DNA of 64,000 nt from Chryseobacterium sp. C-71 (GTDB lineage Bacteria > Bacteroidota > Bacteroidia > Flavobacteriales > Weeksellaceae). Made by a program: the position numbers and the translations under genes. The notes beneath the pieces were generated by a model that saw only the letters and a list, made by a program, of their open reading frames with translations, ran no database searches and had not been told where the DNA came from. Location of the stretch: the NCBI RefSeq assembly GCF_020911865.1, contig NZ_CP087131.1:2294001-2358000 (forward strand). Reading direction: 5' to 3'. Shown piece after piece: positions 32,857-41,458 of this stretch. Numbering within the stretch: the first letter of the stretch is position 1; each line of letters begins with the position of its first letter.

Positions 32857-34504
32857 ATTGAAATGGGGTAACTCCCGTTTTTTCTTTAAAAATTTTAGAA
32901 AAAGAAGTTCCGTTTTTATATCCTACTAATTCTGCTAAAGCTTGTATGGTATAATTACGGATTTTTTTATCGTTAACAATTTCATTAATTAGATAACTCA
33001 TTCTCAATTCATTGGTATAATCATTAAATGAACAGTTTTTATAACTTTTTACTACAATTGTAAGATAAGTAGTATTGGTTCCTATCTTTTTTGCTGCATT
33101 GTGTAAATTGAATTCTTTATTTAAAAAGTATTTATTTTCTTCTATTTTTTTTAATCCTTCAATAATCAGTTTTTCTTTGTCATCTTTAATATTGACCTTT
33201 GAAAAATTATTTGTTGCTACGACTTTATTGTCCTCAATTTCTTTCAGTAAACTATCTAACTTACCTTTCGCTTTCTTTTTTTCTTTTATCTGGTAGAAAA
33301 TAAACATACCGAAAAAAGTTGTCAAAATAAAACCAATAGCAATACCTGCATTTGAAAAATTCTTCAGAGATTTATTTTCGTTTTTAATTGAAACGATTTC
33401 ATTAGTAAGACTTTTGTTTTCAATTTCTTTATAAATATTTGCAAATTCTTTTTTCTCAATCTTTGTTTTTTTGTTGTACAAGTTTAAAAATGTATCTATA
33501 AAGTAGTTTGCAGAATCTCTATTTTCCTTGTAAATATAAATTTTAGCTAAATATTGATGCGAAAATAAATACTGAAAACTTGATTTTTCTTTTTCTTTTG
33601 AAATAATATTTCTAAAGTATTTTTTAGCTTCATCATACTTCTCTAATTTATAATAATTGTAAGCAATATTATAATTGGTAGAAATTAAATTCTGATTAGA
33701 ATCTGCCAAATTAAAATTTGATAATGCTTTCTTATAATTAATGATTGAAGCCGTGTAATTATTTTCTAAGCTGTAAATACTTCCAATGTTTTCATAGATT
33801 AACGCTTTTTGTAAAGGATTTATGTTTTGGTTTAATAAACTATTATAAACTGATTTGGCTGAATCAAGATATTTTTTGTTTGATTTTGTGTCATCATATT
33901 TTTGCAAATACCAATTTCCTAAATTAATATGCTGATTGTAAAGTTGAATTCTATAATACTCTTTATCATAATCCTTCTCATTATTTTTAAGAAATTGAAT
34001 GGTGTTTTTCGTTTCCTTAATAGCGTCGTCCCACAATCCTACATTTCCTTTTACGGTAGCAATATTTCCTTTTACTTTTATTATTTGCTTTACATCATTA
34101 TTCTTTTTTGCGAAAAATTCTGCTTTAAAAAAGTTATTTAATGCGCTTTCGAAATTTTTATTCGCTTTATCGGTGTTCCCAAGAATATTATAGATATTTG
34201 ATAAATCTTTGCTGTTTTCGGGTGTTTCTTCAACAAGTTTTAAATAGTAATTGACTTTCGGAAGATAAATATGGTCGCTGTATTTACCACTTATCGTTAA
34301 TAAATGTCGTTTAGCTGTGTATGCAAAAGCCTTATCAACACTTTGATTTGATTTAAAAATTTTTTCAACAGAAGACAATGCCTTTTCTGTCCCGATAGTT
34401 GGATATAGAAAGAAATTGCTCTTATACATTTCAATCTCTTTCGAAGACTGTGAGAAACATAAAGAAAAAGCTAATAACAGTATTAGCAAAATATTTTTTT
34501 GCAT
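32837..34504 (-). CDS. Membrane-spanning TPR protein with AraC-type HTH
   Basis: One-component regulator, 555 residues. A signal peptide (MQKNILLILLLAFSLCFSQ) is followed by about 350 periplasmic residues of TPR repeats (for example NIYNILGNTDKANKNFESAL and IYENIGSIYSLENNYTASII). One membrane helix lies at about 385-405 (GIAIGFILTTFFGMFIFY). A cytoplasmic linker and a C-terminal AraC helix-turn-helix (about 455-553, ending VGYKNGTSFSKIFKEKTGVT) complete it. It should sense something outside and bind DNA inside. It lies between precursor genes 6 and 7, so it may control them, but this is position only. TACTTTTG at 34519-34526 is its promoter. Confidence 0.88.
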   Translation of the reverse strand: MQKNILLILLLAFSLCFSQSSKEIEMYKSNFFLYPTIGTEKALSSVEKIFKSNQSVDKAFAYTAKRHLLTISGKYSDHIYLPKVNYYLKLVEETPENSKDLSNIYNILGNTDKANKNFESALNNFFKAEFFAKKNNDVKQIIKVKGNIATVKGNVGLWDDAIKETKNTIQFLKNNEKDYDKEYYRIQLYNQHINLGNWYLQKYDDTKSNKKYLDSAKSVYNSLLNQNINPLQKALIYENIGSIYSLENNYTASIINYKKALSNFNLADSNQNLISTNYNIAYNYYKLEKYDEAKKYFRNIISKEKEKSSFQYLFSHQYLAKIYIYKENRDSANYFIDTFLNLYNKKTKIEKKEFANIYKEIENKSLTNEIVSIKNENKSLKNFSNAGIAIGFILTTFFGMFIFYQIKEKKKAKGKLDSLLKEIEDNKVVATNNFSKVNIKDDKEKLIIEGLKKIEENKYFLNKEFNLHNAAKKIGTNTTYLTIVVKSYKNCSFNDYTNELRMSYLINEIVNDKKIRNYTIQALAELVGYKNGTSFSKIFKEKTGVTPFQFIEKLQ

Positions 34505-34518
34505 CTAATGAGTTTTTG

Positions 34519-34526
34519 CAAAAGTA
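34519..34526 (-). promoter_or_regulatory. -7 box for the TPR/AraC regulator gene
   Basis: TACTTTTG on the minus strand, 14 bases upstream of the ATG at 34504. It matches TAnnTTTG. Confidence 0.6.
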
Positions 34527-34632
34527 ATGTTTTGATTGATAATTAAAAATTCCATTATTATTAAATCAAAAAATCAACATAACCAAATTTTAATTATCTT
34601 TACTAAACCATCAAACTTTAAAACAAAACTTT

Positions 34633-34797
34633 ATGAAAAATCTAAAAAAATTAAGCAAAGACCAATTAAAATCAATTTCTGGAGCAGGCGGAATTAAAGG
34701 ATTACCTGAACCTGATTTCTGCATGTACTACTGTAATGGTATTGTGATCTGTGCCACCTGCAGCGATGACTTTAAGTGTCCGGATGATTCTATTTAA
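34633..34797 (+). CDS. Double-glycine leader peptide precursor 7 (five Cys)
   Basis: Found by hand: 54 residues. Leader MKNLKKLSKDQLKSISGAGG, GG at 19-20. The core of 34 residues starts IKGLPEPDFCMYYCNGIVIC and ends ATCSDDFKCPDDSI, five cysteines and acidic. It is divergent from the TPR/AraC gene and alone on the plus strand, with its own terminator. TATCTTTAC upstream is one base off the -7 box. Its leader is the same type as in precursors 1-5, so the same exporter is expected to handle it. Confidence 0.85.
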   Translation: MKNLKKLSKDQLKSISGAGGIKGLPEPDFCMYYCNGIVICATCSDDFKCPDDSI

Positions 34798-34818
34798 AGA
34801 AATTGTCAAAAACGACAG

Positions 34819-34847
34819 AAAACCGTTCCTTTATGGGAGCGGTTTTT
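34819..34847 (+). terminator. Terminator after peptide gene 7
   Basis: AAAACCGTTCC (34819-34829) pairs with GGAGCGGTTTT (34836-34846) with one G-T pair, then T. It may also serve the convergent radical SAM gene. Confidence 0.75.
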
Positions 34848-34850
34848 ATG

Positions 34851-35894
34851 TTAAAACAATCTCAACTGCTGCTCCCTAGTCCCCGTAAAACCATTCGTTG
34901 AAAGTTTCGGAAATTCTTTGCCTTCAAAATATTTTTTTCTTCCAATCTTAAAGGTATTATGAATCATTTCAGCAATATTTCCTTCGCCTTTGTGTCTGTC
35001 AAAAATCCTTTTATCTCCTAATTTTCCGCCACGCATTGAGCGAATAAGATTTAAAACTTTTTGTGCTCTGTCAGGAAAAGCATCTTCAATCCATTTTACA
35101 AAAACGGGTTCCACGGTGTCATTCAATCTCACCAGAGTATAGCCAAAACTTTGCGCTCCTGCATCTGAAATGGCTTTTAAAATAGCCAAAGGCTCATCAC
35201 TATTCAACCCTGGAATAATCGGAGCAACCATAACATGAGTAGGAATTCCGCTTTGAGAAAGAATCTCTACCGCTTTCAGTTTATTTTTTGACGAACTGGT
35301 TCTCGGCTCCATTTTTCTTCGAAGATCTTCGTTGATGGTCGGAATGCTTAATGAAACTGAGACTAAGTTTTGTTCAGCCATCGGTTTCAGAATATCTAAA
35401 TCCCTAAGAACTAAAGCATTTTTTGTCAGAACATTGACAGGATGTCTGTAATCAAGACACATTTGCAGCAACTGTCTCGTAATTTCAAATTGTCTTTCGG
35501 CGGGTTGATAGCAGTCGGTGTTTCCGGAAAGCAAAATCGGTTCCGGTTTGTAGCCTCTTTTTTTGAAAAATTTCTCTAATAATTCCGGAGCGTTTTTTTT
35601 GACCATTATTTTTCTTTCAAAATCAATTCCGGCGCTGTAACCCCAGTATTCATGTGTTGGTCTGGCGAAGCAATAAGAACATCCGTGTTCACAACCCTGA
35701 TAGGGATTCATAGAATATTCCATCGGCAAATCTTCGCTTTTCACCTGATTCACAATCGTTTTTGGAAAAACCTCAGTAAAAGTAGTTTTGACAGTTTCAA
35801 AATCCTCATCTCCAGGCTCAAAAGTATACCTGTCGAAACGGTTGATTACATTTCGCTGAGCACCTTGTCCTTTTATGATATTTTCGTTCTGCAT
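34851..35894 (-). CDS. Radical SAM protein, PA0069 family
   Basis: Radical SAM enzyme of 347 residues from the ATG at 35894 (MQNENIIKGQGAQRNVINRF). The longer frame upstream is not typical of the family. The iron-sulfur cluster motif is CEHGCSYC in SMNPYQGCEHGCSYCFARPT (about residues 71-90), and the GNTDCYQPAE block (about 131-140) is family-specific. The family is related to SPL-like photolyase repair enzymes, but its substrate is unknown. There is no link to the peptide genes beyond adjacency. Peptide-modifying radical SAM enzymes usually carry SPASM domains, which this lacks. Confidence 0.87.
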   Translation of the reverse strand: MQNENIIKGQGAQRNVINRFDRYTFEPGDEDFETVKTTFTEVFPKTIVNQVKSEDLPMEYSMNPYQGCEHGCSYCFARPTHEYWGYSAGIDFERKIMVKKNAPELLEKFFKKRGYKPEPILLSGNTDCYQPAERQFEITRQLLQMCLDYRHPVNVLTKNALVLRDLDILKPMAEQNLVSVSLSIPTINEDLRRKMEPRTSSSKNKLKAVEILSQSGIPTHVMVAPIIPGLNSDEPLAILKAISDAGAQSFGYTLVRLNDTVEPVFVKWIEDAFPDRAQKVLNLIRSMRGGKLGDKRIFDRHKGEGNIAEMIHNTFKIGRKKYFEGKEFPKLSTNGFTGTREQQLRLF

Positions 35895-35956
35895 TTCTGA
35901 TGTAAAATTATAAACCTTTCGCAGGAAAATAATGAGTTTTAAGACGAAAGTTTTCC

Positions 35957-35997
35957 ACAAAAAAAATCCAGCACCAAAGAAATGGATGCTGGATTTT
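35957..35997 (-). terminator. Terminator after the small membrane protein gene
   Basis: AAAATCCAGCA (35963-35973) and TGCTGGATTTT (35987-35997); on the minus strand a T tract follows. Confidence 0.75.
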
Positions 35998-36032
35998 AAA
36001 AATTTATATCTCTTTACTACTTGCTTATATCT

Positions 36033-36224
36033 TTATTTGAAAGCATAAAATTCAATTCCATGATCATCGTCCTCAGAATTTTTGTCAAAATGTCTGTGAT
36101 GGTCAGAATAATATTCACTGTATTTTTTATGCTTTTTACTTAATATTTTTTTTACGCTTAAAAAGCTAAGCACCGCCAAGAGACCAACTCCTCCCGCAAG
36201 TAAAACTCCTACTTCTTTTTTCAT
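36033..36224 (-). CDS. Small membrane protein with acidic/histidine-rich tail
   Basis: 63 residues from the ATG at 36224 (MKKEVGVLLAGGVGLLAVLS). A Gly-rich membrane helix (about 5-25) is followed by a basic stretch and a His/Asp-rich cytoplasmic or periplasmic tail (EYYSDHHRHFDKNSEDDDHG). The frame upstream of this ATG has no support. Function unknown; the tail could bind metal. Confidence 0.6.
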   Translation of the reverse strand: MKKEVGVLLAGGVGLLAVLSFLSVKKILSKKHKKYSEYYSDHHRHFDKNSEDDDHGIEFYAFK

Positions 36225-36404
36225 ATTTAGTACAATTTTGTAATATGGTCTATCAAATAGTGTACCTTTTTCAACCACTGTCATTATAATTTTTGTTAAC
36301 ATTAAACCAAGTAATGAGATTGCACAATTAGCTTACAAAGCATGTTATGGTTTGAAAATTGCACTTATGTATTGAACTGACACGCAACAAAAAAATTAAT
36401 TATT

Positions 36405-36755
36405 ATGGAAAATCCGGAAAACATCGACAGAATGACCACCTTAAGCCAGGTTATGGAAAGATTACGAGAAAGAGGCATTCACAGAGAATTCAGAATGAAT
36501 GAATCTTGCGAAATGAAATATGAAGATTCAGACAAAAATTATCAGCCTCACGAACTGACCATTTTAAAAACCTATCGCTTTGAAGGTGACAGCAATCCCG
36601 ATGACAGTGCCGTTTTGTACGTGCTCGAAGATAATTCAGGAAACAAAGGCATCATCATCGATTCTTACGGGGCAGACAGCAATTATCCCGGACAAGAATT
36701 TGATACTTTTTTAAGAGATATTCCTGTAAACGAAAGTGAAGAATTTACTTTTTAA
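36405..36755 (+). CDS. Conserved hypothetical protein
   Basis: Small acidic cytoplasmic protein, 116 residues, recognised only as a conserved Bacteroidetes protein. It has the pattern TLSQVMERLRERGIHREF near the N-terminus and YRFEGDSNPDDSAVLYVLED in the middle. Homologues are sometimes named after a PRPP synthetase, but no catalytic motif of that enzyme is present. It stands alone between oppositely oriented genes. Confidence 0.7.
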   Translation: MENPENIDRMTTLSQVMERLRERGIHREFRMNESCEMKYEDSDKNYQPHELTILKTYRFEGDSNPDDSAVLYVLEDNSGNKGIIIDSYGADSNYPGQEFDTFLRDIPVNESEEFTF

Positions 36756-36788
36756 GTCAATTTAATTTTAAAGATATACTCCCGTAAC

Positions 36789-39473
36789 TTATTTGGTTTC
36801 GGGATTTTCTTTTTTGTTGAATATTTTTCTAAATATACCTTTCTTTTCTTTTGGTTTTTCTGTTTCAGTTTTCCGGTTGGTCTGCACCGCTTTAGAAATA
36901 TCTTTTTCAGCTTCTTTTACTGAAGCCTTCACATCTTTAACGGTATTTTTCACCTCTTTCACCGTTTCCTTTGTTTTTTCAACGGTTTTTTTAGTTTTAT
37001 CTATATCAATACCAATCAACGTTTTCTTCAACCCTTCTTCAATGCCTTTCCAGAAAAGATTAAAGAATGATTTTGTGGGATCTCTTTCCACGTTTTCCAC
37101 CGTGACCGATTCCGGAAATTTTCCTGAATCTGATTTAACGAAAATATTCACCACAGCGCTCAAAACACCCTTCTTCTTTTTGCTGTCTTTATCTAATATG
37201 GAAACTTTCAGATCTTTATGTTTTAGGTTAAAAGTTCCGCCGATACCTTTCGGATTTCCTTTAAAATTAAATAACATTTCCTGAATCGTTCCGGTTGCGG
37301 TAACACTCATATAAGGTACGACAAAAGCATTCAGAGCCACCGCCGGAATATTATTAAGTTTTCCTGCAATGGTAAAGCGATCACTCTGATCTGCGGTATT
37401 GAAGCCCCAATTGACAGAAAGTGGTGAGGTTTTCATAAAAGTACAATCGATTTTGATGTCAACCTGAGTGGGTTTGCCTTTCATTTTGGCAGAATTCAGG
37501 TTCTTAACATTCATATTAAAGTCAGTAAACGTCAGTTTCCCTGGTCCGCTGCTCTTCGGTGTATCTTCTTCGTATTCTAAAACTGAATTTTTTAGTTGAA
37601 GCAGATCAATAAACATCGGAATTTTTATATTCCTTAAAAGCCTTGAATACAATAATTTTTCCTTGGGATCGTCAGCCGGAATTTTACTTCTGAAAATATT
37701 GGCATTCGCAGACAAAATGGTAACATTAGTAGCATGAAGAAATTTACTCTCCGAAAATAAGTCCCAATTCCCGACTGCTGTCAACTGATTTGCTTTCAGG
37801 TCATACAAGTCGCTCTCGACAGGAATCATTCTGATAAACTGCGTTCTCGAAACGAGAGGCTTCATCGCAAACTGATCTAGTTTTATTTTATTTTTATCAA
37901 TCGCTAAAGCAGCAACCGTCATGTTGTAAAATTTTGTTTTGTAGGCAAAATTCTTTGTTGTCAATTTATAATCTTTCACTTTAACTGCTAAACCTTCATT
38001 CTTTGGTTTTTCAGTTAGTTCAATATCTTTTATCGTTGCATTGAGATCACGAAATTGTAACGGCTGATTTTTTGAATCATAAGTTAAGTTTGAATTTTTC
38101 AGCGTAACATTTTTGACCAGAATCGGAAACTGAATTCCGTTGAAATCTGATTTTTTATTAGATTTAATTGTTCCTGCCGTGATTGTTCCGTCAACCTGAT
38201 TCACCAAAACATCTTTTACATCAAGATTGAGCTTTTTATCTACAATTTCCCATTTATTGATATTAAAAGCAATTTGATTTGCCTTAAGTTTCATCGTAGT
38301 TTTCCCTGAACCCATTTCTTTTGGAATCACTGAAATGTTTCGGATATCACCTTTTTTCGGGCTTAAACTTACACTTCCAAACTTCATGTCCTGATGATTG
38401 GAAAAGTAAATATCCTTCCCTGAGAAACTGAAATCCTTATACCTCAATGGAATCATTTCTGCAGAAATCTCTTTGTTGAATTCAATATTTTTGACGTTTA
38501 AATTAACATCTTTAGCAAAAAGCAATTTGTTTCCGTCCGGCTTATTAACTTGGATAACAGCATTATTTAATTTAAAATCACCTAAATTCAATTCAAAATT
38601 AAGTGGCTTTTTTACTTTCTCAGGAATCGCATTGGTCGTATAAATTAAAATATTAGGATTTTGAAAAGTCGCATTAGTCAGAGAAACTTTGTTATCCTTT
38701 AAAACAACATCTTTAAAATCAATTTTCTGGATAGTTGCCGATATTAATTGTTTTTTATTCGGGTAAATTTTCTTGAAGTTTTCAAAATCAATAATTGGAT
38801 CGATCTGAAGATTGTTAATAGAAACCTGCCCGTTCGTTGTCGTTATTTTATTTATTTTTAAAGTATAAATATTATCAGGCTGAAAGAAAAAATTCGTCCC
38901 TTTGATGCTGTATTGGTCGAAAACAAAAGGAAGCTTGTCCTGTACAGACTCTTCTGTCATCTGAAGATTCTCAACCATTAAATCTAAATCATTAACCGAA
39001 AAAAACTTTTGCTTAGTGTGTCTAAATACCTGAATCGTTCCGTTATTGATTCTTATGTTTTCAAAATCAAGCGGAGTGGTATTTTTTTCTTTTTTCTTAT
39101 CTTTAGGTTTCGCTAAAATAATATTCAGATTAGGTTTTGCCAGATAAATATCTGATGTACTGATTGTTTTATTAAAAATCGCATCATAAATTCCTAAACG
39201 GCTCACCTTCAAGGTATCAATCGTCCCCTGAAAGCCTATAATATTTACATTTTGAGGATTTTTATTATTAACTGTAATTCCTGTTGCAAAAACATTTCCG
39301 GTTCCCAAATCTACGTTCAAAGATTTGTACGAAACTTTATAGTCTGTGTTTTTCTTGATATAATCAGGAAGCTGGGTTTTTAGCCAAATGTTGATTGCTA
39401 AGTTGGCAATCAGAATAAGCCCGAATACAATTCCAAGACCTATTATTAGCTTCTTAACCCAGGGTTTTTTCAT
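36789..39473 (-). CDS. AsmA-like/DUF748 envelope protein
   Basis: Large envelope protein, 894 residues. One N-terminal membrane helix (about 9-31, LIIGLGIVFGLILIANLAIN) is followed by long repeated beta-rich segments of the kind found in AsmA/TamB-type bridge proteins, which carry phospholipids between membranes. The C-terminus (about 830-894) is a charged coiled coil of repeated KET/KNT units ending KKGIFRKIFNKKENPETK. It is 15 bases downstream of the DUF2797 gene, so they are probably one operon. Assignment rests on architecture, not a strict motif. Confidence 0.75.
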   Translation of the reverse strand: MKKPWVKKLIIGLGIVFGLILIANLAINIWLKTQLPDYIKKNTDYKVSYKSLNVDLGTGNVFATGITVNNKNPQNVNIIGFQGTIDTLKVSRLGIYDAIFNKTISTSDIYLAKPNLNIILAKPKDKKKEKNTTPLDFENIRINNGTIQVFRHTKQKFFSVNDLDLMVENLQMTEESVQDKLPFVFDQYSIKGTNFFFQPDNIYTLKINKITTTNGQVSINNLQIDPIIDFENFKKIYPNKKQLISATIQKIDFKDVVLKDNKVSLTNATFQNPNILIYTTNAIPEKVKKPLNFELNLGDFKLNNAVIQVNKPDGNKLLFAKDVNLNVKNIEFNKEISAEMIPLRYKDFSFSGKDIYFSNHQDMKFGSVSLSPKKGDIRNISVIPKEMGSGKTTMKLKANQIAFNINKWEIVDKKLNLDVKDVLVNQVDGTITAGTIKSNKKSDFNGIQFPILVKNVTLKNSNLTYDSKNQPLQFRDLNATIKDIELTEKPKNEGLAVKVKDYKLTTKNFAYKTKFYNMTVAALAIDKNKIKLDQFAMKPLVSRTQFIRMIPVESDLYDLKANQLTAVGNWDLFSESKFLHATNVTILSANANIFRSKIPADDPKEKLLYSRLLRNIKIPMFIDLLQLKNSVLEYEEDTPKSSGPGKLTFTDFNMNVKNLNSAKMKGKPTQVDIKIDCTFMKTSPLSVNWGFNTADQSDRFTIAGKLNNIPAVALNAFVVPYMSVTATGTIQEMLFNFKGNPKGIGGTFNLKHKDLKVSILDKDSKKKKGVLSAVVNIFVKSDSGKFPESVTVENVERDPTKSFFNLFWKGIEEGLKKTLIGIDIDKTKKTVEKTKETVKEVKNTVKDVKASVKEAEKDISKAVQTNRKTETEKPKEKKGIFRKIFNKKENPETK

Positions 39474-39488
39474 TATTATTTTTTTATT

Positions 39489-40286
39489 TTAATTCTTCAC
39501 TTCCAGCTCAATCACATATCCTTCATGACCTCTTACATTCATAAAATTTCCACCTTCAAAAGCTAAATACTGACCTTTAATTCCAACAAGTTTTCCTGTA
39601 AACTCAGGCTTTTTGTCCAAGGTAAAAGAAGTCACTTTTTCCGGTTTTGAAAAAGGATAATCAAACCTCCACATATCTTCGCCTTCAGAATAAAACTTTT
39701 GGAAATCTTCAGGAAAATATTCTTTTATTTTCTGCTGGAAATCTGCCAAATCTACCTCATCTTCAAAATCATCCTGCAACATTTTTCTCCAATTGGTTTT
39801 ATCGGCAAGATGTTCTTTAAGGGCAACTTCTATCATTCCGGCCTCATAACGGTTTTCGGTTCTGGCTATCGGTAAAGCAAAAGTCGCACCCTGATCGATC
39901 CATCGTGTAGGAATTTGTGTATTTCTCGTCACACCCACTTTCACATCTCCGGTATATGCAAGATATACGGTATGTGGCTGCAATTGGATTTCTTTTTCTA
40001 CATCAAGATTACGCTCACCAATTCCTAAATGTGCGGTAGAAAGCTCCGGACGAATAATGGTATCACTGGCATAAGGACTTTCAAAAAAGCAGCTTTTGCA
40101 GAAGCCCATTCTGTAAATTGTTTTATCTAAGCCACAATTTACACATTGATAACCTGTATGTTTGATGCTCAATTCCTTACCCAACAATTCGTTCATATGA
40201 ATTAAATCTCCTGAAAGATTTAAATAATATTGAATAGGTTGATCATTAAAACTCGTCATTTTTAAAATTTGCCCTTGAAACTGCAT
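39489..40286 (-). CDS. DUF2797 family protein
   Basis: 265 residues with the DUF2797 layout. A zinc-ribbon-like pair CVNCGLDK and CKSC is at about 48-69, then a GIY-YIG-like segment HTVYLAYTGDVKVGVTRNTQ (about 107-126), IPTRWIDQGATFALPIARTE and EAGMIEVALKEHL. The family is distantly related to GIY-YIG nucleases, but no activity is known. It is cytoplasmic. It precedes the AsmA-like gene by 15 bases on the same strand. Confidence 0.85.
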   Translation of the reverse strand: MQFQGQILKMTSFNDQPIQYYLNLSGDLIHMNELLGKELSIKHTGYQCVNCGLDKTIYRMGFCKSCFFESPYASDTIIRPELSTAHLGIGERNLDVEKEIQLQPHTVYLAYTGDVKVGVTRNTQIPTRWIDQGATFALPIARTENRYEAGMIEVALKEHLADKTNWRKMLQDDFEDEVDLADFQQKIKEYFPEDFQKFYSEGEDMWRFDYPFSKPEKVTSFTLDKKPEFTGKLVGIKGQYLAFEGGNFMNVRGHEGYVIELEVKN

Positions 40287-40322
40287 GTTTGTTAACTTTT
40301 AAGTAAATATAAAATTTTAGAA

Positions 40323-41384
40323 TCAGTTATCATTCTTTTTTGATTTTATTCGTTCCATTTCTAGCTTTAATTCAGAAATTTGCGTCTGCATTTCGTGTAT
40401 TTTTGCGGTTTCTGGATTTTGCTGTTTTGGTGAATACTGCCAAATAAGATGGATGTCTTTTACAAGATTATTGTGTTCGTCTAATCTGTTTTTGCTGATT
40501 GCTACACTGTCGTTTAATAATGTGATTTTTAAAAACTTCTCTCCCTTTTCTTCAAAATTTTCGTGACTGATAATGGCAAGTTCAGGATGATTTTCTTTGA
40601 TGGTTTTAATATAGCTTTCAGATCTTTCTTTAAGCTTTTCTTTTTCCCATTTTTTCTTTGTCAGTAGAATGCTTGGAATAAGAATTAAAGCAGAAATTAA
40701 ACTGATAAAAAGAGACATTTTTTGGTTTTTAATCTTGTTTCTTTGAAGATAGTATTTTTGATAGCCTAAAATAATACTGAGAATCCAAGTGCCTACCGCT
40801 ATAAAAAAACAGTTGATTAAGTAAAAGTAGAATCCTCCCCAGAAATATTCCCAATTTCCATTGGCTATTCCGTATCCGGCGGTACAAAGTGGCGGAATGC
40901 ATGCGGTAGAAACCGCAACTCCCGCAATTACTTTGATGGCTTCTTTTCTTACAATGCCCAAAAACCATGCGAGACCTCCTAATAATGCTAAAAAACAGTC
41001 AAAAATAGTAGCTGTTTTAAAGCTTTCGAGTTGTGCGGTTTCTGAATGAAAAGGTGTAATGAAAAAATACAATGCAGACGAGCAAAGTGCCACGACAATC
41101 ATTAGTGCCCAATTGATAATGCCTAAACGCATCAAATGTCTGTTACCAATCGAAAAACCGAATGCTGCGCCCACGATGGGACCCATTAAAGGTGATATCA
41201 ACATCGCACCAATTACCGCTGCCGGACTGTTGATATTGAGACCGATACAGGCAATACCCATTGAAATGACTAAAAGCCAAAGATTGTGACCACGAAAGAA
41301 AATGCCTTCCTCAATCTCATTAAAGGTAAAATCTTCTTCTTCCTCTTTCGGTAAAGCAAAAAGTTTTTGAAAATTAATCATCAA
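40323..41384 (-). CDS. DUF389 family membrane protein
   Basis: Polytopic membrane protein, 353 residues, DUF389/TIGR00341-like. Six to seven helices with conserved blocks SPAAVIGAMLISPLMGPIVG (about 53-72), IVRKEAIKVIAGVAVSTACI and PPLCTAGYGIANGNWEYFWG. A cytoplasmic or periplasmic C-terminal coiled coil ends with MQTQISELKLEMERIKSKK. Function unknown; membership is clear. It is divergent from the epimerase gene and convergent with nothing nearby. Confidence 0.87.
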   Translation of the reverse strand: MMINFQKLFALPKEEEEDFTFNEIEEGIFFRGHNLWLLVISMGIACIGLNINSPAAVIGAMLISPLMGPIVGAAFGFSIGNRHLMRLGIINWALMIVVALCSSALYFFITPFHSETAQLESFKTATIFDCFLALLGGLAWFLGIVRKEAIKVIAGVAVSTACIPPLCTAGYGIANGNWEYFWGGFYFYLINCFFIAVGTWILSIILGYQKYYLQRNKIKNQKMSLFISLISALILIPSILLTKKKWEKEKLKERSESYIKTIKENHPELAIISHENFEEKGEKFLKITLLNDSVAISKNRLDEHNNLVKDIHLIWQYSPKQQNPETAKIHEMQTQISELKLEMERIKSKKNDN

Positions 41385-41432
41385 TTCAGTTTAAAAAACA
41401 AAAGTAAGAAAAGAGCATTCAACTATTATTAA

Positions 41433-41440
41433 TAAATTTG
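41433..41440 (+). promoter_or_regulatory. -7 box for the epimerase gene
   Basis: TAAATTTG, 18 bases upstream of the ATG at 41459. It matches TAnnTTTG and rules out an upstream TTG start at 41438, which overlaps it. Confidence 0.6.
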
Positions 41441-41458
41441 TCTTCTAAAAAAATACAC

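Noticed and set aside
36793..37284. 163-codon frame antisense to the AsmA-like gene
   Set aside because: It is a hydrophobic shadow of the Lys/Glu-rich coiled-coil coding strand, without a promoter or start context.
41438..41458. TTG start for the epimerase gene
   Set aside because: It overlaps the -7 box TAAATTTG; ATG 41459 starts the Rossmann motif correctly.
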